40,923 nt of DNA. Origin: Hydnum rufescens UP504 (Eukaryota > Basidiomycota > Agaricomycetes > Cantharellales > Hydnaceae). Below, piece after piece: positions 1-9,748 of the stretch. Position numbers and translations under genes: made by a program. The stretch spans positions 3,594 through 44,516 of the forward strand of contig MU129247.1 in the NCBI GenBank assembly GCA_014904985.1, given 5' to 3'. How positions within the stretch are numbered: position 1 is the first letter of the stretch; every line of letters begins with the position of its first letter. Under the pieces are notes generated by a model. It ran no database searches. It was not told the origin of the DNA and saw only the letters and a program-made list of their open reading frames with translations.

Positions 1-33
1 GATCCAGAGGATGCAACCATGATGCCTACAAAT

Positions 34-364
34 ATGGGGGTTTCACGCAGCCCAAATTGTCCCAAATTGCTCCCAAATAGCATAGCAAAGATGAGATTTG
101 AGAGTTTCACAAAAACTGATTTGAGTGTGATTTGAAAAGTGATTTGGAGCTACCTGAGCCCAAATCACTTTGCAAATCACTCTCAAATCCATTTTTGAAT
201 TGAAAAGTGAAATTTGGACACTTTTGAGAAGTGATTTGGAGCTCAGGTAGCTCCAAATCCATTTTCAAATCACTCACAAGTCAGTTTTGGGAAACTCCCA
301 AATCTCATTTGACTACAGTATTTGGAAGCTATTTGAGAGCAATTTTGTGTGTTGAAACCCCCTA
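34..364. mobile_element. MITE-like element with long imperfect terminal inverted repeats
   Basis: The left end GGGGGTTTCA (36-45) is the reverse complement of the right end TGAAACCCCC (353-362). The inverted similarity runs deep into the element: GATTTGGAGCTACCTGAGC near 143 is matched by its reverse complement near 240, with runs of CAAATCACT-type words on both arms. A TA lies just outside the right end and one base outside the left end, which would fit a Tc1/mariner-type TA target duplication. It has no coding capacity, so it is probably a non-autonomous DNA transposon. Exact ends are uncertain by a few bases. Confidence 0.6.
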
Positions 365-506
365 ATGCTGTATATTCATCAATGAGCTTGGCAAGTTTCT
401 TGCAATATAAAATGAAAGTAAATCCTGGGAAACCTCCATCATCCTTGATTTGGTCCTGGATAGACCTAGCAGTAGGCAAATCTGCATTCCTCTCCCCCGA
501 GTCCAA
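365..506 (-). CDS. Short protein-like frame interrupted by the MITE; function unknown
   Basis: On the minus strand an open frame from about 506 reads through DSGERNADLP and FTFILYCKKLAKLIDEYTAL, then runs straight into the MITE end. The amino-acid mix is protein-like (alternating charged and hydrophobic residues, no low complexity) up to the element and becomes nonsense inside it. This suggests an exon into which the MITE inserted. It lies beyond the far end of the splice-signal array in the same orientation, so it could be a downstream exon of that transcription unit, but no convincing splice site ties it to its neighbours. No family recognised. Confidence 0.25.
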
Positions 507-879
507 AGAATGACCACTAGTTTAACAAGCCAAGATAAGCAATCTCCTGTGCACTTAGAATTGGTGTCAACACTGACAACAAATTAAACACCAGATATTG
601 AACATTATTATTGGATGGGATGACTGGGGATGCTAGAATGAAAGCTTAGATGCCCTGGAGGTGGGGAATTAATGAAAACCTAGACTGACCAACAGTTTGA
701 GGAAGGGTGCACAGGCCCTGCTCCCCTGCATATTTGAGGACCTAATAAACTTATGTGAGATAGGAGTAAGGTTGGGAGTGAGGATTGACAATATTTACCA
801 GATGAGAATGAAGGCACAGGTGAGCAATGATTAATATTGCAGTTGGACAGAATCCTTTGGGTTTCCCACATTATATGTG
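507..879. other. No recognisable gene
   Basis: Nothing convincing on either strand. The minus strand contains short frames only. A possible extra intron-like junction (CACAG, six bases, then GTAAGT) lies just above this stretch near 880-900 and may be a worn outer unit of the neighbouring array. Confidence 0.4.
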
Positions 880-3870
880 ACTTACATTATCCTGTGATCA
901 ATGAAATTGTAAGGAGTGCAGTTGGAAAACAGAAATATTATTTCATTGTATAGATCTAGGAACTCACAAGCTGAATTGTAAATATCAGAAAAATGTGTAT
1001 GAGCCAGGGACCATAGACTGAATAGTAAGAGGTGTGGACATACATCCTAAGGCATATATGCCACCAAGGAAGAGATTGAGGAGATGATGGATGAAAAGGG
1101 GGTGGGGAGATGTGGGGCCAACTCCCACTAAAAAATGTGGGAAGAGATACATCATACACTACAAAGATACACACAAACAAAAAAGCTGTAGGCCGAATAA
1201 AAATCCAAAGAAATTATGGCCAACTGATTGAATCAAGTAGATGTTGCCCCAATGACTTGCCTGCCAACTTCCACTGTACTGCCCGCAAACATTAAAATCG
1301 TAGAAAATTCTAACACATCCACACTTACATAGCTATGTTGTGAATGCCACCAAAAGATGAATCAGCAAGGGACAATGCATTGAATTCTAACACATCCACA
1401 CTTACACCTATGTTGTGAATGCCACCAAAAGATGAATCAGCAAGGGACAATGCATTGAATTCTAACACATCCACACTTACATCCTATGTTGTGAATGCCA
1501 CCAAAAGATGAATCAGCAAGGGACAATGCATTGAATTCTAACACATCCACACTTACATCCTACATTATCAATCCCACCCAAAGACCTGTCAGCCTCTAAC
1601 CACTCTTCAGATAGAGGGTGATATGGCCTTACATCCTACAGTGTTCAGGTCACCCACCAATCTATCAGCCAGGCACCCTGCATCAAATTCTAATGGACCT
1701 CATCTTACTCTCTATGTTATCAACACCACCAATAGATAAATCACCCAGCAGTGTTGTATGGAATCCAAAGCTCCAGACCTACCCTCTGTGTTGCAGATAC
1801 CAGAAGATGAATCAGGCCAAAATCATCCATTGATGAGTCTGAGATCTGGACTTACATACTATAGTCACAATGTAATCCAAAGGTATATTAACCAAGGCCA
1901 CACAATGGATGGTGGGAAATGCAAACTCACCACCTTGCATGGGCAATGCCACCAAACAATGTATCAGCCAGTGACCTCACATCAAATTGCCAGAGATCTC
2001 AACATACCTCCTACATTTTTGATACCCAGGCAATGTATCAGCCAACAATACACCAGATGGGGCATGCAACTCACATCCTACATTGTCAATGCCACATGAT
2101 GAATCAGCCAGCAATTCCTGCATCAAATTGTGCAAGGTCATGGGCCCACCAGCTACATTATTGATCCCAGGGGTGAGTCAGCCAATCACCACACACTGAA
2201 TCAAAAGGAAGCCAGGCTTACCACTAGGTTGGTAATGTCATCCAGCAATATGTCAGCCAGTGATTCTGCAGCAAGGTGCCAGGGATCAGAACTTACATCC
2301 TACATTATTAATGTCACCAAAGAATATATTGGCCAGTGGCCCCACATTGAATTAGAAGAGATCTGAGCTTACATGCTACATTTTCAATGGGACCAAACAA
2401 TGTATCAGATAGTGACCATGAGTTAAATTGTGGGACATCTCTCCTACATTGTTCATGTCAGACAAAGAAATATCAGCCTGCACTTGTGCATTGCATTGAG
2501 GAGAACCAGACTCACATCCTACATGTTGAATACCACCCATTGATGTATCAGTCAGTGACCCTGCTTGAAATTGTAAGAGAAGCTGCTCACCAGCTACATG
2601 GAAAATACCACCAGAAGATGGATCAGCCAAGATCACAGACAAAATTGTAGGTGCCCACATTCTTGATTGTTGATATCATCCAGTGATGTGTCATACAGTG
2701 ACAGTGCATTAAGGTGGAGGAGATCCAGACTTACATCCTGCATTATCAGTGACCAAACAATGTATTAGCCTGCCACACATCAAACTGGGGAATATACAAA
2801 CTTACAAGCTGCAGTGTCAACAGGACCAAACAATGTATCAATGAGGGACCACACATTTGTGACAGACCTGGACCTACAGCCTACATTGTCCATGAGAGAG
2901 AAAGAAATATCAGCCTGCCCATGTGCATCAAATTGCAAGAGATCTGGACTTACTTTCTACATTGCCCATGCCATCAGACAATAGATCAACCAGTAAGCAT
3001 GTCCTAACTTATAGGAAATTCTGACTTACATACTACATTATCCATGCAACCAAATGATTCACTGGCCAGAAACCACCCATGAATGCTGGGAGATATGGAC
3101 TCACCTCCTATTTTACCCATCCCATCCAATAATATATCAGCCATGGACCTCATATTGAATCCACACTCACATACTACATTGTGAATGCCAACAAAAGGTT
3201 TATCAGTCAGCAACTAAGCATCAAATCCCAAGACATCCAGACCTACATCCTGTGTTGTTGATGGCACCAAAAGATCTATGGGTCAGTCATCACACATCAA
3301 ATAGTAGAGGAAGCCAACCCACATTCTATGTTGTTCATGCCACCAAATGTCACATCAGGTGGTGACCACATGCCAAACTGTGAGATGCTTACCTCCTATA
3401 GTATCAATGTCACAGAGGGATATATCAGCCAGGAACAGTCCAAATGTGGGGGATGCATACTCACATGCTATGTTATCCATGCCAGTAAAAGATATACACC
3501 CAGCAACCTCACATTAACTATGAGATGCAAACTCACCCCCTGCATTGCAGATTCCAGCAGAAGCTGTATCAGGAAATGACCATGTATCCAATGATGGGAG
3601 ATCCACTCACATACTGCATTCCCAATGGCATCAAAAAATGTATGAGCCAGACACCATGTATCAAATTTGGAGATCCAGACTGACCAACTACATTGTCAAT
3701 GCCACAAAGAAGCATGTAAGTCAGTCAGTGTGGACTGAATGTTAGTGCTTGTGGCTATACCTCCTATGGTGTTGATGCCATCCAACAAACCAACAATGTA
3801 TCACCAGTTGTTGCCATTACAGCATATGAGACAATCAATATATTGCTCACAACTTGCACAGTGACTCACC
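880..3870 (-). repeat. Degenerate ~73-bp tandem array of intron-like units joined by 3-nt spacers
   Basis: Junctions recur every 66-78 bp from about 965 to 3760, with disorder between 1070 and 1300. On the minus strand a typical unit runs GTRAGT, a variable ~30 nt often containing CAATTTGATG, then GGCTGATAY, a variable stretch, GGCATTGAYAA and YAG, then three bases and the next GTRAGT. By hand I find about 36 junctions; about 32 have exactly three bases between AG and GT, two have two, one has four, and one has lost the GT. The inserted triplets (GAT, GAG, TAT, CAT, AAT, CTG, CTT, AAA, GCT and others) include no stop codon. Units differ strongly elsewhere. Lengths match basidiomycete introns. 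It could be a minisatellite whose core merely resembles splice sites, or a real tandem intron array. Confidence 0.8.
1310..1560. repeat. Nearly identical copies inside the array
   Basis: Three consecutive units and the start of a fourth are almost identical (core CCACACTTACAT, then TATGTTGTGAATGCCACC, then AAAAGATGAATCAGC). They differ mainly by small indels exactly at the three-base spacer: CTAT, GT and GAT in successive copies as read on the minus strand. The rest of the array is highly diverged, so this is a recent local amplification or gene-conversion patch. Confidence 0.85.
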
Positions 3871-5503
3871 ATGAGAATCCTGAACCCTTTATCTGCACAT
3901 AACTGGGATATTTCATCTTCCCCAGGTCCTGGAGCTTTGGTCATGATGTTCCCTGAAAATAGTCAAATTGTACCATCATCTCATTGATACAGCTTGAGAC
4001 AGCACCTTCAACTCCACCATCAAGGACTCTATGAGATAAACATGACTGTTAGTCACTAATCTATTGGACATCCACACTCACCGCTGTAAAACATAGATGG
4101 TATGAATCCGGCGGTTTCTTTTCCAAACTGTGAGGTGAAGCAATGATCTCTGGGTCTCATTGGGAAGGGCATCCATAGTGGCTCCAAGAAGTTGGTTGCA
4201 CAATGCTATGCTCTGCTCGGTAACTTCATGCATGTCTTTATGCCAAAATTTAACTGCGAAAAATTGCTACTCAGATAGAATATACATACTTCCAACCCTG
4301 AGAAAACCAGCAGGTGGGTACCGCTCGTTCCGAAATTGTGTCTCAAGTCTGTTAACAAATTCAGCCACTTTCTGCTCCACCTCCGGGGCACGAGCGAGGA
4401 AATCAGATGGTTCAGAAGCAGGGCCGAGAACCTCAGTCATAATTTTTGTCTTTCTTCCATCCAGCTTGGTGAAAATCCCGATCACAGGCACTGAACGGAC
4501 ACATGGACCAGTGCATAAGAGAAAGGATCGAATGGTGCAACTCATGGGACATACCTGATGCTGTGGGCTTTGAGAAAAAGCCTGAGTGCAGGAATCCAAA
4601 GGGCCTGTCATTATCGGTTGGGATGCAGAGCCTGGAGCAACCGATGAGTTCAAGTGTGGAGGGGGTATGAGCCAAAATGTAAACGCACCAAATCGCATGC
4701 AACTGCTGTGAAAGGTGAAGCTAACGAGCGCTTTTGAATAAATTGCCAGACGGCCTCGACCTCCTCGACCCCTCCCGCCTCGAAACCACCAGAGTCGTGG
4801 AAAACGAGATCAGGGTTTGATGTGTAAGTGATTTCATCGTCGATGGTGTGGATCCCTCGCTGGATGGTATGAAAATATGTAGTAACCACAGCGTGCCTTT
4901 GATAGGATGGTCCTTACTTGATCATATCCCCTGGGGACCTCCTCAATCTGAGAGATAAAGGGATGAATTAGAACAGCATCTGTACTGAGCCCGAATATCT
5001 GTAGTAATTACACGTTTTCCGTTCCGGGTTACTATACTCGCGCCGGCAGGGCTGTCAGTTAGTCGTTCAAGCAGAGTGGTCTTTCCCGCGTTCGCCGGTC
5101 CAAGTATGAGGACCCTGAAGCGCCTGGTGACCGTGTCTTTGTCGGGGACTTCTTCATCGGAGCTTTCTTCATCGGTGCTTTCTTCGTCGGAGACTTCATC
5201 GGGGACTTCTTCGTCGGAGACTTCTTCGTCGGAGACTTCGTCGGGGACTTCTTCGTCGGAGACTTCGTCGGGGACTTCTTCGTCGGAGACTTCATCGGGG
5301 GCTTCTTCGTCGGGGACTTCTTCATCGGAAACTTCTTCGTCAGTGCTTTCTTCACTGGGGACGTTCGGGACCTCTTCACGGGGGACCTCTTCATCAGGGA
5401 CCGCTTCATCGTGGACTGGTTCATCGGGGACTTCCTTCTTGATGAATCCTTTCTTGGTGAGTTTGTTGGGGAGTTTAAAATGCTTGCGGAGGAATTTGAA
5501 CAT
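3870..5503 (-). CDS. P-loop GTPase with acidic repeat N-terminus (Agaricomycete family), one frame break
   Basis: Start ATG at 5503. Exons read as 5503-5012, 4947-4918, 4859-4689, 4631-4555, 4490-4291, about 4253-4082, 4028-4006 and 3952-3870, with introns of about 53-64 nt; the fifth is 37 nt, or 55 nt if AAAG is the acceptor. Order: basic start (FKFLRKHFKLPNKLTKK), acidic EEVPDEEVSDEE-type repeat, P-loop GPANAGKTT near residue 135, switch II HDSGG, HAIW followed by CIPTDNDRPF, base-recognition FTKLD, then a helical tail. These are GTP-binding motifs of the TRAFAC type; the cellular role is unknown. The third exon needs a one-base shift before HAIW near 4710, so this copy is either broken or carries a sequence error. 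The last readable exon ends in phase 0 at GTGAGT (3869), the first donor of the array. Confidence 0.75.
5140..5445 (-). repeat. In-frame acidic coding repeat of the GTPase
   Basis: GACTTCTTCGTCGGA-type units of 15, 12 and 27 bp (plus strand) encode EEVPD, EEVSD and DEVSD blocks on the minus strand between the basic N-terminus and the P-loop. Length changes in multiples of three keep the frame. It is likely a flexible, highly acidic linker prone to replication slippage. Confidence 0.9.
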
Positions 5504-5882
5504 GGCTGACGGACTAGAGGAGAGACGGCGTTGGTGTGTGTAGGTGGTGTATTACTGTAATACATTTGTGCACATGCTACAAGATGTCACTGGCCAGGCA
5601 TGCAGCAAGAGCATTCCCGTTATGTCAACTTGATTAGCTTCTGTCCGAGAAACACCAACTTCTCCATGGCCGCTTCTTCGAGACGTTCAACTGATTGCGA
5701 TCATGCAATGGAGAGCTGCTCAGATTATTCTCGAGCACACTAGATAACAAGATAACAACCGACTTTACCTGAGTGGGATTCGTCGTGACAATCGTGAAGG
5801 GGAATTGGGCCCTTCACGTGACTGATTCCCGAGGATCCACCGGGCAGTCTGTAGCTTTCTGTACCTTCCATTCTGATGAATC
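5504..5882. promoter_or_regulatory. Divergent intergenic region between the two GTPase genes
   Basis: About 380 bp separates the starts of two GTPase genes transcribed away from each other, so it should hold both promoters. I see no clear TATA box or repeated operator-like motif. The assignment rests on position only. Confidence 0.4.
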
Positions 5883-8170
5883 AGACTGCGCACGAGGCCT
5901 CAGCGTGTCTTCAACACCAACAACCAAACTGCCGCTCTTCAAGTTCCCTGTTGGGGACACTGCGTTCCTCCTCTGCATCGTGCAGCTAGCTCCTATACTG
6001 TGGATTCCACTGATCCAGGTACTGAAACTTCGAGCCAGGCTGTGATGGTTTAACCATCGCCATCAACCAATCCTACCAACGCATCGCAGGACTCCCCGGG
6101 GCTCAGACCCACCACCGACTCTCCTACACGATTCAAGGAATGCTACGTTCGCCATCTATACCTCTGTCGGTGCTCAAGTAGCCTCGTTAAGTTCAGGGTG
6201 CTCGTTGTGGGCAAAGTGAGCCATGCAGCCTTGCCGTACATTTCATTCATTGTGGAGCGTTCATACTCAAGGGTGGGGAAGTCTTCTTTGATCAATGCAA
6301 GATTCCACGGCAAAAGCCTCGCTATGCGTGCTCCTTGCTTCCCCAAATCTCGCATTACTTGATCCCAATGCATACGATAGAGAACCTCCGATGGTCATGC
6401 CACTCAACATGATATTGATCAAGAACTCACCTCAAATGACAGCCATCGACTCATTCTACACGATTCGCGAGGACTTGCTGGTGGAGCTATCGAGAATCTT
6501 CGAACGGCACAAGAGTTCATCAAGAGGAGCGCGGAAATGGCGTTTAAACACAGGCTACATGCTATTTGGTGCGTGTGACGTTACCTTTTATCCAGTGTAC
6601 CCCCAGAAATTGTGATTTCTCATGGCTCTAGGTTGTGTGTGCTCCAGGATCCCAATTCCTGGAGGTCGACTTTTTGAGCGAGGAGATGGGATGCTCCTCC
6701 AGAACCTTGCCAACGAAGGTATATTGATCAGTTCTCTTGAAACTGTGGGATACTGGGAGGTATCCTCCCGTATCCCAAGTTCCAATCATTGAAGTATGAC
6801 CAGCTTGTCGTGTGAAAGAAGAGTGTTCTCGTACGGTCCTTGTAGTAACGTAGTCGGACGGGAGAGTTGAGCCAAAGAGACTGCTATGGAGGCCATCAAA
6901 GTTAGTTGCGAGAAGCCCTCGACGCGGCAGGAAGCAATCGACATACGTGGACCGAGGTTTCTAATCTGTACTATTGGTTGGACGACTATTCTCACACTAA
7001 TAGGCCCTGATTTCCAGCGACAATCGAGTACAAAGACCCTATCGAGAAACTGATGAACCTCGCCATGAACACTCTCGTCGATGCTCCTACAAAGACTGGT
7101 CCGAAAACCCAGACAGCAACGGGCGAGGCTACTGGTGATTCAGAGCAACCGAATCTTGGAACTTGGCTCTTCGCGGTTGCTCAAAGAGGCAGTCTCGGAA
7201 GAAAGATCTCGACATCGATTGAGTGAGTCTGTTCACTATTGCTTGTCTGGCGTTCCCATTATGATGCGATATCTTCCAGTGTTGGGTGTTGGGCGACACA
7301 GTGCGTCCGTTTTGGAAACACGAGCGACTTCCCCCCCCTTCGTGCACACTTTTTCATTTCTATAGAGTATTGGGGTTATATGTTCTCTCGAGTCTTTAAT
7401 GGCATGCGCCTTGATGAATGCATTGGGGTCATCCATGCTGACATCCGTCAACGTCTCGAATTTTAATGACCCAAACCATCAGGCACATCTTGCATCCGTC
7501 GTTGCGACGATTGTTCAGACTAATCGGGTTCTTGGGTGTAGTGTCTAAGGTCGACAGAATGTCCAGCCCTAATGACGCATCTGGTTACAGATCTAGCAAG
7601 CGACCATCCGAATCCTCCGGGTCTGTAAGCATTGTCCTATCCTGTAGGTCTAAATGACAAAGCATGATATGGAAACTTCTCAGTGTCGATACCACCATAA
7701 AAGTTATCGGACCTGCGGCTATGGTTGGGGCTCTCCGCCTTCAGCACCATTTGTCCTCCCGGCTGCAATCGTGGTGTCACTACCTTCATAGGCCTATGCA
7801 ATCTGTCAAAGAACGTGGGTGTCCATCGAGTGAAGATAGAGTTTCTGTTAAACGATACCGTACTATACTCCCATAATCCTTCTGGGATACCTCATCGACA
7901 TTATCGTTGTGATGAGCTGTTTATTTCCCTCGGTAGATTATCGTGGATTGGATCGGATATCTCCTGCGGTGGTCAATCTCGTGCTGAGGGAGTATTCAGG
8001 CATAAGGGCGGGGGCCATGAGCAGGTGAAGTCGTATGTCGATGACACCAAGTTGAGACCGAAGCGTGTAATCGGCCGGATCTCTGTGCTTGTCAAGGTTG
8101 AGCAGTACAAGAACTTGATGCCGCGGTGATATTAGCCGCCTCAAGAACCCTTGACGATGAAGAAATGTGG
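5883..8170 (+). pseudogene. Decayed second P-loop GTPase, paralogous to the minus-strand one
   Basis: Ordered fragments match a GTPase with the same architecture: FRVLVVGK ending at a donor at 6216, then GVGKSSLIN (6272 on; P-loop split by an intron), DIDQELTSND and LILHDSRGLAGG (6381-6568), HAIW ending at a GTGCGT donor in the same place as in the neighbour, IPIPGGRLFERGDG (6648-6718), KYDQLV of the base-recognition motif, TIEYKDPIEKLMNLAM and FAVAQRGSLGRKI (7018-7222), YWGYMF through DECIGVIHADI and NFNDP (7360-7480), and YLIDIIVVMSCLF near 7890. Damage: the segment before KYDQLV lacks about 11 nt (6790), there is a frame change between IHADI and NFNDP (7450), and intron phase is broken in the P-loop. 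Conserved exon borders support common ancestry with the 3870-5503 gene. Confidence 0.7.
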
Positions 8171-9667
8171 ATCACTTCAGATACAATCTGAACCTTGCTG
8201 CTCTTTGCATTTCATGGATTATTACATGCATGGCTTAGAATAATTTTGAAATGGACATCGTGCTGAAGAGCGAGTGCCACCGAACCGATCCTCCGCCGCC
8301 GCGCAGAACACACATCCAGGTCCACGATCGCGCTTCTCCCGATTTCGGCTGTTACGTATAAGAAGAGGAACCAACCACCCACATGCCCACATGGACTTGC
8401 AATCCAAAGCAGGAAAATCCGGATCGCACCAAAACTGGCCAAACTCTCCGAGTTTTTTTTTCCTCTAGACGTCATTTCAACTTGATTCTCCCTCGTGTGG
8501 GGAATCACCGAGCCTTGGAGGACCAGGGTAAACAACGCGCATTTTCAGCGGTGCCCCGACTGGACCAATCAGGGACCTGAGCCAATCCCCGTGATGTGGG
8601 GCGTCGTAGGTGATGGTGCGAAAATCCTGTTCCCAGCCTCGAGAGATTCACACCGATGAAACAATCTAATATTTGCTGGAAACAGACACACTGTGAGCAT
8701 GGTCAGGGACAGTACAAAGCGGCTAAGAGACCGGGTCCCCCGCTCCCCCGGAAAAAAAGGGGAGAGAAATTGGGAAGATGTGGATGAGGGCGACTGACCT
8801 ACCTCCCCACGATGACTGACATCCAAGGAATCCAATTAAGGGGAAATAGGCAGAGGTTGACTCGACGTCTAGTGAGGCTGAAGTCAAGAGAAGAGAGAAA
8901 CAAGAGACAGAGTCCATTCGTTCGTGGCTAGGTGAATGAGTACGATCGCTGTATTCCAAGGCGAGATCCCCCAGAAAGATGGCATAGTGGGATCACTGGA
9001 GAGTTACTGTAAGTATGGGACGGACTCCATGATGGCATGATGGTGTAGTGTCCGCCACACTGGCTTTGGGGTTGTGGCATATGAGAGCAACCAAGTGATA
9101 TTCAGCAGACAGGGAACCATTGGTAAGCTCATAGAGGTATACGGCGTTGAGATGCGCAGGCTGGCGGGTGCGGCGGAAGCAGCTTACGACTACATAACTC
9201 GCCATATAGCTCGAGGGAAAGGCGAATACAGTAAAGCGAGATGAACGATTATGTAATTCATTCACGGTGGTGAAAATATTTCGGGACCCTCCCGCGCTGT
9301 TACCTGGTCCCAGACACCTTAGCTCGACCTGGTGCGATATCAATTGGACCTCCGTGAGACTGAAACCACTTTGGGTAGAACGCACCAGGGTTGAGCAGAT
9401 TCTAATTTCTAGTAAACAAAATTTGCAGGAAGAATCCAAATGGTATTCGGCCCGACAATTGTTCCTCCTGAAGCGCTAGACTCGAATTTGGCCCTCTCCA
9501 TCCAGTTGCACTTGTTCTGGGTGCATGAAATTTGGGAGAACAGAGAGTACTGGAGATAAACAAGCAGAGCTTGATGCTCGTTCTGATATGCAGGGCTACG
9601 GGTACCGCGGTTGTTCGTGAGACCCACCCCCATCCCGAACAAATCTCAAGACCTCCTTCCTTCCTTC
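8171..9667. other. No confident gene; unassigned minus-strand frames
   Basis: The longest frames are on the minus strand (9439-8993 and 8959-8723, a 148- and a 78-residue frame). They read as moderately hydrophobic protein-like text but show no motif I recognise, no convincing splice pattern and no start context. They could be remains of a gene or chance frames. A run of T at 8453-8461 and a purine-rich stretch around 8750 are the only other features. Confidence 0.35.
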
Positions 9668-9676
9668 CATAAAAGG
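9668..9676 (+). promoter_or_regulatory. TATA-like box upstream of the acyltransferase-like gene
   Basis: CATAAAAGG lies about 80 bp before the chosen ATG at 9749, a normal spacing for a fungal core promoter. Inferred from sequence and position only. Confidence 0.4.
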
Positions 9677-9748
9677 GTGAGCACATTCCATCGAAAGAAC
9701 AAATCTCCTCTTTATTGCGAGAGCCGATACACTCTCTCTGCTCTCCTC

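Noticed and set aside
880..3870. CRISPR array
   Set aside because: Eukaryotic context, unit-long degeneracy with no constant repeat alternating with unique spacers, and no cas genes.
5059..5565. Lys/Ser/Pro-rich histone-like protein on the minus strand
   Set aside because: It is a shifted frame of the acidic repeat in the GTPase gene, whose own frame continues into a P-loop.
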